Of a stretch of DNA of 64,000 nt, positions 9,773 through 20,890 are shown one piece after another (position 1 is the first letter of the stretch; each line of letters begins with the position of its first letter). Source of the stretch: Polynucleobacter campilacus (lineage in GTDB: Bacteria; Pseudomonadota; Gammaproteobacteria; Burkholderiales; Burkholderiaceae); NCBI RefSeq assembly GCF_002206625.1, contig NZ_NGUP01000003.1, positions 270,968 to 334,967 on the forward strand, in the 5' to 3' direction. The notes under the pieces are model-generated. The model searched no databases. It was not told where the DNA came from and saw only the letters and a program-made list of their open reading frames with translations. A program made the position numbers and the translations under genes.

Positions 9773-11444
9773 ATGCTTCAAACTATCTCACTTCGTGATT
9801 TCGTCATTGTTGATCAGCTTGAGCTGGATTTTTCTGCTGGATTTACCGTCTTGACCGGTGAAACTGGCGCTGGAAAATCCATTCTGCTCGATGCTCTTAG
9901 TTTAGTTTTAGGTGAACGTGCTGATAGCAGCCAAATTCGGGAAGGTAGCAGTCGTGCAGAAATCTCTGCTCTCTTTCAAATTAATCCGGAGCTTATTCAA
10001 TCTTTTGGACAATGGTTAGATGAACAAGGATTCCCCCTTGAAGATCATGGCCAAAGCCTCTTACTACAAAAGAACCATAGAAAGTAATGGTAGAAGTCGC
10101 GCTTTCATTAACGGTAGTGTTGCTACAGTGACGCAACTGCGTGAGGCAGGCGATCAACTGGTTGATATTCATGGACAACATGCTCATCAACTACTCCTCA
10201 AGGGTGGCGCCCAACGCGAGCTACTAGATCGTCATGCCGGTTTATTACCCCTCGCCACTGAAGTTGCACAGTCCTTCAAAACACTGAGCGACTCTCGTCG
10301 TCGCTTAGAGCAAGCAGAAAATGCAGGACAAGATATTGAGCGTGAGCGTGAGCGCTTAGAGTGGCAACTCGAAGAGCTTACTGAGCTATCCCCCCAAGAG
10401 AATGAATGGGTAAATATTCAAGGTGAGCATGCACGGCTTGCCAACGGCGCCAAAATCATTGGCGGCTGCCAAGAAGCAATTGAAGCTTTAAGCGATGCTG
10501 ATAGCTCGATTGAATCGAGCCTCTCCAAGGTATGTAGCACTATCGGTGCATTGGCAGAGCATGATCCGGCCCTGAACGATATTAGCGAAGCGCTTGAATC
10601 CGCACAAATTCAATTGGATGAAGCCATTCATAGCCTCAATCGATACTTACAAAAAGCAGATCTTGACCCAGCACGACTAGCCCAGGTTGAAGAGCGTATG
10701 CAAGCACTGCACACCACGGCCCGAAAATATCGTACTGAGGCAGATGCACTACCAGCACTCCTTCTAGATACTACGGAACGCTTGGATGCCCTAACAGCAT
10801 CCCAAAATATCGAAGCTTTACGGGAAAAAGTGCGGCAAGAAGAAGCTGCTTATCTCAAGCTCGCAAAACAGCTCTCAAAAAAACGTGGTGGCGCTGCAAC
10901 TGAACTCGGAAAATTGGTCACCGATGCCATGCAAGATCTATCGATGGCTGGAGGGCGATTAGAAATAGCCTTGACTCCACTTAGTGAAGGTGGCTCTCAC
11001 GGTTTAGAGCAAATCGAATTCTTGGTTGCAGGGCATGCAGGAAGCACACCACGCTCATTGGCCAAAGTTGCCTCTGGTGGCGAGCTTGCTCGTATTAGCC
11101 TAGCAATTAGCGTGATCACTAGCAAAGCCTCATTCACACCTACCTTAATATTTGATGAAGTCGATGCAGGTATTGGTGGGGCTGTTGCAGAGACTGTTGG
11201 TAAGCTATTGCACCAATTAGGGCAATCTCACCAGATCTTGTGCGTGACGCATCTACCTCAAGTTGCCGCACAAGGAAATCACCACCTGAAAGTCAGTAAA
11301 TCACAGAGTGGTGATAAAACAATCTCACAAGTACAGCCCTTAGCCAGAGTAGAACGCGTTGAAGAAGTGGCACGTATGCTGGGTGGCGCAACAATCACAG
11401 ATACCACCCGTCGTCATGCTCGCGAGTTACTTGAGCAACACTAG
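9773..11444 (+). pseudogene. recN: DNA repair protein RecN, split by a one-base frameshift
   Basis: RecN is an SMC-like ATPase that acts in double-strand break repair. The first part (9773-10087) carries the N-terminal VIVDQLELDFSAGF and Walker A GETGAGKSILLDALS. The rest (10020-11444, one frame over) carries ESNGRSRAFINGSVATVTQL, DIHGQHAHQLLL, a long coiled coil, the ABC signature VASGGELARISLAI, Walker B TLIFDEVDAGIGG and VTHLPQVAA. The frames switch at an A4 run (10068-10071). Removing one A gives a continuous 556-aa RecN (E. coli 553) with LLLQRTIESNGRSRAF. As written, translation stops at 10087, leaving only the Walker A part. A sequencing error and a real loss both remain possible. Confidence 0.9.
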
Positions 11445-11456
11445 GTCTTAAGAACT

Positions 11457-14276
11457 TCACTCACCATTAGAAGGGGCTTGAAATATTTGGAGCCAGAGTG
11501 CCTCAACAGCAGATCTGGCAGCCCTAAGTTCAGGCTCATTATCAAGATTAATGCGTGTTTTTTCTGCCCCATCCAAACGCAAGCGATGCTGACGAGATCT
11601 TAAGAGACGGTAAGCATTGCCAACGGAATCAGCTATTTTTGGATCCATTAAACCTGCTTCTCCAGCAATGCGAAGCAAAGCAATATTGCCTAGATTACCA
11701 ATCAGTTGTGGATGTTGATGTGAATAAGCCAGGACTAAGAACTGCACAATAAATTCAATATCCACCATACCGCCTGAGTCGTGCTTTAAATCAAAATCAG
11801 CACTCACATTTGGATGGCCAGCATGCACTTTGCGGCGCATCTCTAAAATTTCAACCCGCAGCTGATTGATGTTACGTTGCTGACTTAATACCTCAGAACG
11901 CACAAGGTCAAACTCCAAACCTATAACCGGATTGCCGGCAGAAAAACGTGCCCTAGTTAAAGCTTGATGCTCCCAGACCCAAGCGGCGTTATCGCCTTCA
12001 CGCAACTGATATTTTTTAAATGCTTCAGTATCGGTAACTAAAAATCCAGCTGACCCATTCGGGCGAAGCCGCGTATCAATCTCAAACAAACTACCAGTTG
12101 AGGTAAACGCTGTTAACCAGTTAATCATCCGCTTAGCAAGCAGTGCATAAATTTCTTGCGCAGCGTAATCAGGCTCCACTGATTGATATAAAAATACTAA
12201 ATCTAAATCGGAGGCATAACCTAACTCCTTACCCCCCAACTTTCCATAAGAAATTATTGCAAATGGCGCAAGGAAGTCTTTAGGTAAGCCAAATTTCTGA
12301 GCAACGCCCGGCCATACTCGCTCAAAAGTAGTCTGTAACATGAGATCTGCCAAAGCAGATAAATGGTCGCTTACCTTTTCAACCGCGAGAGGCTCTCTAA
12401 CGCCAATTCCAAGATCAGCTAAAAGCGTAATAAACGTCTCTGTATGGTGGGTCACGCGCAGAATATCCATCGCCTGCTCTGAACTATCACCATCGGTCAT
12501 GACATCATCAAGGCGCATATTCAAATTGGTTTTGACGTCTCGCCAATATTCTTCGGGCTCTTCAATTAAAGCCTTCTCAGTTCCAGAATGCAGTAAGTGA
12601 TCGAGTAAATGTGGATGACGCGTAAGATACTGTGCACCCCATTGAGATGCCTTTAGCAAATCCAGCACATTTAAGAGTGCTCTTGGGTATTCTGCCAAGA
12701 TGGATAAATAAGCGCTACGTCTTGCAATGGCTTCAAGTAAATCAAAAAAACGTAATAAAGTTTGATCGGCATGAGCTTGATTACCGCCGGTGAGCTGCAA
12801 ACTCTCCGCAGCTTGACGTATCAAATTATCAAAGATGAGTCGACTCTTCTCGGGCAACTGTCTTTGCTTAGGGCTATCAACCCATCCACTCCAGCGCACA
12901 AGAGTTTGAGAGAAATAGCCCCCATCCGGCTCCCAAGTGACATCAAGAGGGGCAAGCTTTAGCCGAGAACTGTCATCTAGTAAGAAAGCTTTTTCAAAAA
13001 GGCGAGCAACATGATTTTGGTGAAAATCTAATTCGGCCATAAAGGATTTACCGTCCTGACCCAGATCCTCTCCTGCCATTGATATTGCCAAACGCGAGCG
13101 GACCAATTCATCATCTGGCAGGTAATGGGTTTGTTGATCATCCCAAACTTGGATGCGATGCTCTAGGCGTCTTAAAAAGATATAAGCCGCCTTCAAGGTA
13201 TTCACCTCTTCTATGGGCAAGATTCCTCGTTGCCCAATCAGACTAAGAACTTCTAAAGTGGGGCGCACCCTAAAGCGAGGGTCAGTACCGCCTCGCATCA
13301 ATTGAAACATTTGCGCTAGAAATTCAATTTCTCGAATCCCCCCGCGACCTAATTTAATATCGCGTGAGCGACCCTGATGCCCAGCAGATTTCTTATCAGC
13401 TTCACGCTGAATCTGGGCATGCAAATCCCTGATTGAGGCAATCACGCCATAATCCAAATGTCGTCGATAGACAAATGGACGAATGAGTTGGTCCAACTCC
13501 TTTGCGCAGTAATCATGCTCCAGTGAGCCTGGCAATGGGGAGATCAAACGACCTTTAATCCAGGCATAACGCTCCCACTCTCTGCCCTGAACTAAAAGAT
13601 ATTCCTCCAGCATGTCTAAGCTACAGACCAATGGACCAGAGTCCCCATTGGGACGAAGACGCATATCTACCCGAAAGACAAAGCCATTTTCATCATGCTC
13701 GGACAAGAGCTTCATCAAACGCTTACCCATGCGAGAAAACCATTCATGGTTTGAAAGGCTTTTAGGTCCACCTTCAGTATCGCCTTCCTGCTCATACAAG
13801 AAAATCAAATCGATATCGGATGAAAGATTTAGCTCAAGACCGCCTAATTTACCCATGCCTACAACCATGAGCGGCATCTCAGCGTTATTCGGTTTGCTCC
13901 ATGGAATTCCAAATCGACTTTTTAAATCTTCACGAATATAGGCAATACAGTCTGCAACCGCCAACTGCGCAAAATGGCTCAAGCCATGAGTTACCTCTTC
14001 TAGACTCGCCATTCCATTGAGATCCCGAAACGCGATCCGAATCATCAGGCGCTGTCTAGCTAGCCGTAAATTGGCCATAAATTGCGCTTCATCCAGCGCT
14101 GATCCTTGCTGCGCAATTCCAGAGGTTTTCAGTAAATCCTGGATGCCCTGAAAATCGACCTTTTGCTGCCCACAAGTCCTCAGCCAGTCAACCCATTCAG
14201 GGCGAGCATTCAGCCAGCGCTGTGCATACGTGGAATGCCGTTGTAGAAACCCAATTTGCCTAGAAAAATCATCCAT
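11457..14276 (-). CDS. glnE: Bifunctional glutamine synthetase adenylyltransferase/adenylyl-removing enzyme
   Basis: Switches glutamine synthetase off by adenylylation and on by deadenylylation in response to PII and glutamine. At 939 aa it is full length (E. coli 946) and has two nucleotidyltransferase halves: the N-terminal adenylyl-removing domain with GMGKLGGLELNLSSDIDLIF (~135-155) plus KLGRGGIREIEFLAQ, and the C-terminal adenylyltransferase domain with SYGKLGGKELGYASDLDLVF (~655-675) plus HDSGGMVDIEFIVQFL. Its 3' end is 12 bp from the recN stop (convergent), and it is divergent from yhdP across 78 bp. Confidence 0.96.
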   Translation of the reverse strand: MDDFSRQIGFLQRHSTYAQRWLNARPEWVDWLRTCGQQKVDFQGIQDLLKTSGIAQQGSALDEAQFMANLRLARQRLMIRIAFRDLNGMASLEEVTHGLSHFAQLAVADCIAYIREDLKSRFGIPWSKPNNAEMPLMVVGMGKLGGLELNLSSDIDLIFLYEQEGDTEGGPKSLSNHEWFSRMGKRLMKLLSEHDENGFVFRVDMRLRPNGDSGPLVCSLDMLEEYLLVQGREWERYAWIKGRLISPLPGSLEHDYCAKELDQLIRPFVYRRHLDYGVIASIRDLHAQIQREADKKSAGHQGRSRDIKLGRGGIREIEFLAQMFQLMRGGTDPRFRVRPTLEVLSLIGQRGILPIEEVNTLKAAYIFLRRLEHRIQVWDDQQTHYLPDDELVRSRLAISMAGEDLGQDGKSFMAELDFHQNHVARLFEKAFLLDDSSRLKLAPLDVTWEPDGGYFSQTLVRWSGWVDSPKQRQLPEKSRLIFDNLIRQAAESLQLTGGNQAHADQTLLRFFDLLEAIARRSAYLSILAEYPRALLNVLDLLKASQWGAQYLTRHPHLLDHLLHSGTEKALIEEPEEYWRDVKTNLNMRLDDVMTDGDSSEQAMDILRVTHHTETFITLLADLGIGVREPLAVEKVSDHLSALADLMLQTTFERVWPGVAQKFGLPKDFLAPFAIISYGKLGGKELGYASDLDLVFLYQSVEPDYAAQEIYALLAKRMINWLTAFTSTGSLFEIDTRLRPNGSAGFLVTDTEAFKKYQLREGDNAAWVWEHQALTRARFSAGNPVIGLEFDLVRSEVLSQQRNINQLRVEILEMRRKVHAGHPNVSADFDLKHDSGGMVDIEFIVQFLVLAYSHQHPQLIGNLGNIALLRIAGEAGLMDPKIADSVGNAYRLLRSRQHRLRLDGAEKTRINLDNEPELRAARSAVEALWLQIFQAPSNGE

Positions 14277-14354
14277 TCCCCCATCTTAATCCGTAGCCCA
14301 AATCCCGTGGCAGAAGCTTGGCGATCAACTGAATGCTGACGGATAATAGGGGCC

Positions 14355-17300
14355 ATGCTGCAAAATATCATTCCGCCTCGCCTCAAGAGCGTGCTTACTA
14401 AAGGTCCTCAAGGTTCTGGCGGATACTGGCTCAAACGTGCCCTCATTCTTTACAGCCTCGTTTTGGCATTATTGTTAGTTGGTCACTTTGGTATTCGCTT
14501 CATTGTTTGGCCCCAAATTGAGAAATCTAAAGTCTCAGTAGAAAGACTCATCAGCGCTCGTATTGGTGTAGATGTCACCATGGACGATTTAAGAGTCTCC
14601 TGGACTGGCATCAGGCCCGATTTTGAAATCGATGGTCTACGCTTTAATGGCCCCGATAACTCGCAACCCTTTTTACAGATTGCAACAATTCGTGGCGAGC
14701 TCAGTTGGAATTCCTTCTATCACTTGGCGCCCTATTTTCATGAGCTCTACTTTGAAAGCGCCCAAATTTATACCCAACGTGATAACAAAGGCATCATCAG
14801 CATCGCTGGAATTCCTATTCATGGAAAGTCAAATGATCCTGGGCTAGAAAATTGGCTGCTGTCTCAAGATAAGATTGCTGTTAGCAATGTCAAATTATTT
14901 TGGACAGATAAGCTAGATAAAAAACTCACCACCGCTATAGAGATTCAAAATCTAGAGCTGACGAACGGCATTCGCAATCATCAGGCCTCACTCAAAACAA
15001 TCACACCATGGACTAATGGACCTCTAGAAATCAAGGCTGACTTCGTTCACCACCTTGGCGGTCAAGCTGGAAATTGGCGCGACTGGATTGGAACTATTTC
15101 TTGGAATGTAGCGGAACTTAATCTCAGTCAAATTGCAAAAGATTTTTCCCTTCCCCTAAATACTCTGGAAGGAAAGCTTAGTTCTAAGGGAAAATTAAAA
15201 ATAGATAACGGGCAGCCTGATGGTGGTGAAGCTTATGTAGCAGCAGACAATCTCACTATTCAGCTGGCAAAAAATGAAGACGCTATTGCTTTAGGTAGAT
15301 TAGAGACTAATCTCACTCAAGAAAATAATAGTGGTTTTATTTCTGTTACTACGAAAACATTTGCTTGGCGAGACCTAGATAGCTCAAAGAATGCGCCATT
15401 AGAAAATTTAAGCCCAATGACGTTTAGCTGGAGACCGCCGGGGGCAGATGGCGAGATTAAAGAATTCGGATTTTCTTCGCCCAAAATTCTGGTTGAAGAC
15501 GTTGCTCTATTCGCATTAAATCTCCCCCTGTCTAAAAAAGTACATCAATGGATTAAAGGGTCTCAGGCCGATGGTGAGCTGCAAAATCTTGATATTCGTT
15601 GGTCCGAGAGTAAATCTTCGCTGTCGTCATTAAACATCCCCGGAGGCTTTTTCAAATCAAACAAACTTGATTTCTCTGTTAGCGCCAAGTTAGTTGATCT
15701 CAGCTTTGTTGGTATTGACAAAAGTATGCCATCTGTTTCAAACCTCTCTGGATTTATTACCGGCAATCAGAATCAAGGCAGTTTTTCAGTTAATTCAAAT
15801 GATCTAGAAGTAAATATCAATGACTTATTAGTCGATCCTAAAATTAAACTAGGCCGGGCGAATGGGCAGCTGAGCTGGTCTAAGAAAAAAGATAACTGGG
15901 TCATCGATGCTAAACAACTTGCTTTAAGCAATCCAGAAATTGACACAACCCTAGATATCAATTACGTCATTGGTGGCCCTAAAAAACCAGATCAAATGAT
16001 GCTGGATATGAATTTCGCAAGAGCTGACTTAAGAACTGCATACCGATATCTACCCCTTGGGATGGGAAAAGATGCAAGGCTATACCTGAGTAAAGCATTC
16101 TCTGCGGGCAGCATACAAAAAGGTAGCCTTCATATCAAAGGCGATCCCAATGGCGTCCCTTACCCCAATAGCACTAATGGAGAGTTCACTTTAAATCTGC
16201 CAATCATCGGAGCTACCTTCAGTCCTGTTCCATTGTTACCAAATAACCAAGGGGTCTGGTCTGCATTTAGCAAAGTGAATGGCGTAGTTACAATGCAAAA
16301 CTCTCGCTTTGCGGTTGATATTTCTCAGGCGAATTACAAAGATGTTGCACTCAACCAATTTCATGCGGAAATTCCGAATGTCAGCGCACAACAATTGGTT
16401 TTATCGGTGAATGGTAATGCTCAAGGTAATGCGCCACAGATGTTGGAGTATTTATACGCTTCACCGTTTGGCAAAAAACAAAGCAAGTTAGAAAAAAATC
16501 TACGAGTTAGCGGGCCCGTCAATCTTGACATAGGATTAAAGGTTCCCCTATCTATCAATGACGATATTAATGTTGATATCAAGCTAGCTTTACCCGGCAA
16601 TAAAGCACAGTGGGCCAATTTACCTCCACTCGAAAATCTCAAGGGCAAAATTCGGATTACCGAAATTAATCCCGAATTTGAAGATGTCACCGCCAACTTC
16701 TTAGGCGGCTCTCTGAAAATCGGCAGCTCTCCATCGACCCCGGGGAAACAAAACTTTAATATTGCAGGCGATATTACTGCGGGCTTCATCAAGAACTATC
16801 TCGTTAATACAATAAAAACTGAGTCCACGCCATTACTTGAGGCAATGAGTGGATCTGCAAAATACGAAGGCACACTCAGCTTTAATAAAACTGGTAGCGA
16901 AACGAATCTCAAGTTTGATTTGCGTGACTGGGCTAGCGCTGCACCAGCACCGGCGAAGAAACTGATGGGCACACCAATGGTGGGACAAATTACCCTTAAA
17001 ACTGCGCCTAATAGTCCATCGGGGGCAAATCGCCTTAGCTGGAATGGCAAACTTGGTGATATATACACAATTCAAGGAGACCTAAATAGTGATGACGAGT
17101 TCCGATTTGCGCTAGGCATAGGCGCAGCAGCAAACTTGTCTCAACCCGGGCTTAATCTCAACCTAGCAAGTAATGAACTCAATCTAGATGATTGGCTGGA
17201 TTTTTTCAGAAAGCAAAAGCAAAAGCAAAAGCAAAAAAATAATTCCTCTAAAGCAGATTATGCGAGTGAAAGTAATATTTCTATTACCGCACAGGTTAAG

Positions 17301-18522
17301 AAACTCACTTTGCTTGAGCGTAACTGGCAAGATATGAATCTATCTACTAGCAATAAGAATGGCGTCTGGCGGATGCGCATCAACTCACCTCTCGCTGCTG
17401 GCCAAGTTCAATATCAGGCACCTAATCAAACCGATGTCAGCGGTCTTATTAGCGGCCATTTAAGTCGCCTCAAGGTTCCAGATGAGACTATCCTGGCGAC
17501 AGATACTAAGAGCCCCCCTAAGGAAACTAACAAATCGGCCCAAAACAATAGCGCTAATAAAAGTAAGCTCTCACCTAATGCAATTCCAAGCCTAGACTTA
17601 ACTATTGATGACTTTAATTGGTCAACTATCTCACTTGGAAAAACCAAGCTCAAAACGAAGACTAGCAACAACCTTCTAACGATTGAGTCTATTCAATTTA
17701 ATAATCCTCAGGGCAGCTCCACTACCACTGGGCAATGGATTGGGGCAAGTACAAATCAGCAGGAACATAGTAACCTCAATATCGATTTAGATATTAAAGA
17801 TGCTGGCCTCATTATTGCTAAGTGGGGTTCACAAAAATCCGTTGAGGGTGGGCAAGGTAAACTCACAGCGAATGCAGAGTGGGATGGCTCACCCTTTAAT
17901 CCAAAATTTGAAACTCTTAGTGGCAAGGTCAATTTAAATCTTGAAAAAGGTCGCTTGCTAGAAGTCGACACTAGCGGCGCTCAAATTCTGGATGTGCTGA
18001 GTCTTCAAAGTCTATTTAGGTTTGCTACTCTAGATCTGCAAGGTAGTCTTGGCAATATTGTGAGTAAAGGCACGCCCTTCAACAATATCGATGCAAGCTT
18101 TGACATTGCGAGTGGCGTTGCTCAAACTAAGCAATTCACCATGAGCTTAGATCAGGCTAAGGTCACTATGACAGGACAAATTAATATACCCGAAAAAAAA
18201 CCAAGATCTGCGTGTCACGATCTTCCCAACTATTGATGCCACTGCTGGCTCCTTAGCCGCTTTTGCTATTAACCCGATTGTTGGATTGGGAGTGCTGGTC
18301 GGACAGTACCTCATTACCAGTCAAATCAATCGAAATCTACAATCTGATTATTTAGTGCAGGGCTCTTGGGATAAGCCAGAGGTTATTCCATTAGATCAAA
18401 AAGGTCAGCCAATTGACACTAAGACTTTAAACACGATACGTAGTAAAGACTTATTAAAAGAACAAAGTAAACCGAGCACCAACAGCACACCAGCACCAAA
18501 ACCGCAGGTGCAGTCTTTATGA
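14355..18522 (+). pseudogene. yhdP: YhdP-family AsmA-like envelope protein, frameshifted near its 3' end
   Basis: YhdP is a very large inner-membrane-anchored periplasmic protein of the AsmA/TamB-like group, implicated in phospholipid transport to the outer membrane. One N-terminal transmembrane helix is visible (LILYSLVLALLLVGHFGIRF, ~30-49), followed by a long beta-rich region and the C-terminal AsmA-like motif LSGKVNLNLEKGRLLEVDT. The reading frame stops at 18236 after 1293 aa, but the conserved end (TIDATAGSLAAFAINPIVG... GSWDKPEVIPL) continues in another frame to 18522. Removing one A from the A8 run at 18193-18200 joins them into 1388 aa. The restored stop overlaps the next start (ATGA), as expected for an intact operon. 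Without correction about 95 C-terminal residues are lost. Confidence 0.88.
17210..17233 (+). repeat. Hexanucleotide tandem repeat (AAAGCA)x4 inside yhdP
   Basis: Four perfect copies of AAAGCA run directly into a further A6 stretch. They encode a Lys/Gln stretch (KQKQKQKQK) in a linker of YhdP. Because the unit is 6 bp, copy-number change would lengthen or shorten the linker without breaking the frame. Confidence 0.85.
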
Positions 18523-19349
18523 GCAAATCAAACTCTGCTGAACTGAAGATTGCCGGGATTCAAATGGTGTCTAGCGCATCCTTACAAGAGAACCTAGAAA
18601 CAGCCCGCAGATTGATTAAAGCTGCCGCTCATGATGGTGCGCAGATTGTTGTTCTTCCTGAGTACTTTTGCATCATGGGACTCAAAGACACGGATAAAGT
18701 GAATATCCGCGAAAAATTGGGTAATGGTCCAATTCAAGAAGCGCTTGCAGCCTTCGCTAAAGATAATGGTATTTATTTAATTGCGGGAACTATTCCTCTT
18801 GAAGCAAAAGATCCTAATAAAGTATTAAATACAACCCTAGTTTTTAGTCCAGATGGGCAGCGGGCTGGACGCTATGACAAAATTCATTTATTTGGCTTTC
18901 AGACAAACACAGAACGCTATCAAGAATCTGAAACCATTGAGGCTGGCGAACAGCCCGGCATTATCAAGATCACTATCAATGGCGCTGAATGGACCTTTGG
19001 TCTGAGCATTTGCTATGACTTACGTTTCCCAGAACTGTATCGCGCCCTAGGGCAAGTAGATTGCCACATCATTCCCGCTGCGTTTACTTATACAACCGGC
19101 AAAGACCATTGGGAAATACTGTTACGAGCTCGCGCTATTGAAAACCAGTGCTACGTCCTAGCTTCAGCGCAAGGCGGTGTGCACCAAAACCAAAGGCGTA
19201 CCTGGGGTAATACCATGCTGATCGACCCATGGGGTGTGGTTCTAACTACCCTACCAGAAGGTGAGGGGCTTATTTCTGGGGTTTTGAGCAAAGATAAATT
19301 AAACGAGGTACGCTCTAAGTTACCTGCACTCGCACACCGTAAGCTTTAA
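18519..19349 (+). CDS. Carbon-nitrogen hydrolase, Nit/omega-amidase type (probable deaminated-glutathione amidase)
   Basis: Nitrilase-superfamily amidase of 276 aa. The catalytic triad is visible: Glu48 in VVLPEYF, Lys121 in YDKIHLFGF and Cys165 in [13 protein letters not shown]. Residues around the cysteine match the Nit1/Nit2 group, whose known members hydrolyse deaminated glutathione or 2-oxoacid amides; that substrate is an inference from family resemblance. The start codon overlaps the restored yhdP stop by 4 bp, and tldD follows after 20 bp. The yhdP-nit-tldD order is common in betaproteobacteria and suggests one operon. Confidence 0.85.
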   Translation: MSKSNSAELKIAGIQMVSSASLQENLETARRLIKAAAHDGAQIVVLPEYFCIMGLKDTDKVNIREKLGNGPIQEALAAFAKDNGIYLIAGTIPLEAKDPNKVLNTTLVFSPDGQRAGRYDKIHLFGFQTNTERYQESETIEAGEQPGIIKITINGAEWTFGLSICYDLRFPELYRALGQVDCHIIPAAFTYTTGKDHWEILLRARAIENQCYVLASAQGGVHQNQRRTWGNTMLIDPWGVVLTTLPEGEGLISGVLSKDKLNEVRSKLPALAHRKL

Positions 19350-19369
19350 AGAAAGACCTGCCGAATCAC

Positions 19370-20860
19370 ATGAATGCACCCGAAGCACTATTTCCAGTCA
19401 ACTGGACCAAAGCCAAAAAGCAAGCAGACCTTCTTAAATTAGCCAAGTCGATTCTGCTTGAGCCAACTGGACTCTCAGAGCAAGATCTTCACAAAACATT
19501 TGGCAGCATGTTTACCCATCGCCTAGATGATGCTGATCTCTACTTCCAACATACTCGCAGCGAAAGCTGGAGTCTTGAAGAAGGTATTGTGAAATCAGGC
19601 AGCTTTAATATTGATCAAGGCGTAGGCGTACGCGCTATTTACGGTGATAAAACTGCCTTTGCCTACTCGGATGAAATTAATTTAGAAGCATTGAGCAAGG
19701 CCGCTAAAGCGACCCGCGTTATTGGCCCACAGGGAGGCAAGCAGGCCGTTGCTAGCAAACTATTTAATCCAATATCCAACAAGCTGTACTCAGACATGAA
19801 TCCTTTGGACTCACTACAGCCCAAAGAAAAAATTGCCCTCTTAGAAAGCATTGAGCGCCGCGCAAAAGCCCGTGATCCTCGCATCATCCAGGTGATGGCC
19901 AGTCTTGCCGGTGAGTTTGACGTTGTTCTAGTAGTCCGCGCAGATGGTTTACTAGCTGCAGATGTAAGGCCGCTGGTACGCGTTTCAGTCCATGTGATTG
20001 CAGAACAAAATGGTCGCCGTGAATCTGGATCTTCAGGTGGTGGTGCACGACACGATTACCATTATTTTGATACTACCCTGATTAATCAATACGTCGATGA
20101 AGCGGTTGATGGCGCTTTAGTAAATTTAGAGTCGCGTCCTGCGCCTGCTGGCCCGATGACGGTTGTCATGGGTCCAGGCTGGCCCGGCGTACTCCTCCAT
20201 GAGGCAGTGGGTCATGGCCTTGAGGGTGACTTCAATCGCAAAGGTTCTTCCGCTTTTGCTGGCCGTATCGGGCAACGCGTAGCCGCTAAGGGAGTCACTG
20301 TGGTTGATGATGGCACTCTGTCTGGTCGCAGAGGATCACTCAATATTGATGATGAAGGCACTCCTACTCAATGCACTACTTTGATTGAGGATGGAATTTT
20401 AAAAGGCTACATTCAGGACAGCCTCAATGCACGACTCATGAAAATGCCTCTCACCGGTAATGGTCGCCGCGAAAGTTTTGCATCGCTACCAATGCCCCGC
20501 ATGACCAATACTTATATGCTAGCTGGCAAGGATGATCCTCAAGAAATTGTGGCTAGTATCAAGCGCGGCCTATATGCAGTGAATTTTGGTGGTGGCCAAG
20601 TAGACATTACTAGTGGCAAATTTGTGTTCTCAGCCTCGGAAGCTTATTGGGTTGAAAACGGCAAAATTCAGTACCCCGTCAAAGGCGCTACCATTATTGG
20701 CAGTGGCCCAGAGTCCCTCAAACAGGTCTCGATGATTGGTAACGACCTTAAATTAGATGGCGGGATTGGGGTTTGTGGCAAGGAGGGGCAAAGCGTCCCG
20801 GTCGGGGTTGGACAGCCCACTTTGCGGATCGACAGCCTTACCGTGGGTGGAACTGCCTGA
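19370..20860 (+). CDS. tldD: Metalloprotease TldD
   Basis: TldD, usually with TldE/PmbA, forms a zinc protease that degrades unfolded peptides and matures some ribosomally made peptides. The 496-aa protein has the TldD signature [11 protein letters not shown] (zinc-binding His277 and His281, catalytic Glu278), the upstream [15 protein letters not shown], and the C-terminal [20 protein letters not shown] and [20 protein letters not shown]. The partner pmbA is not in this window. It is the last gene of the yhdP-nit-tldD series; aroG begins 30 bp later. Confidence 0.95.
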   Translation: MNAPEALFPVNWTKAKKQADLLKLAKSILLEPTGLSEQDLHKTFGSMFTHRLDDADLYFQHTRSESWSLEEGIVKSGSFNIDQGVGVRAIYGDKTAFAYSDEINLEALSKAAKATRVIGPQGGKQAVASKLFNPISNKLYSDMNPLDSLQPKEKIALLESIERRAKARDPRIIQVMASLAGEFDVVLVVRADGLLAADVRPLVRVSVHVIAEQNGRRESGSSGGGARHDYHYFDTTLINQYVDEAVDGALVNLESRPAPAGPMTVVMGPGWPGVLLHEAVGHGLEGDFNRKGSSAFAGRIGQRVAAKGVTVVDDGTLSGRRGSLNIDDEGTPTQCTTLIEDGILKGYIQDSLNARLMKMPLTGNGRRESFASLPMPRMTNTYMLAGKDDPQEIVASIKRGLYAVNFGGGQVDITSGKFVFSASEAYWVENGKIQYPVKGATIIGSGPESLKQVSMIGNDLKLDGGIGVCGKEGQSVPVGVGQPTLRIDSLTVGGTA

Positions 20861-20890
20861 TATTACTGAATTACGGCTTAAAATAACCCT

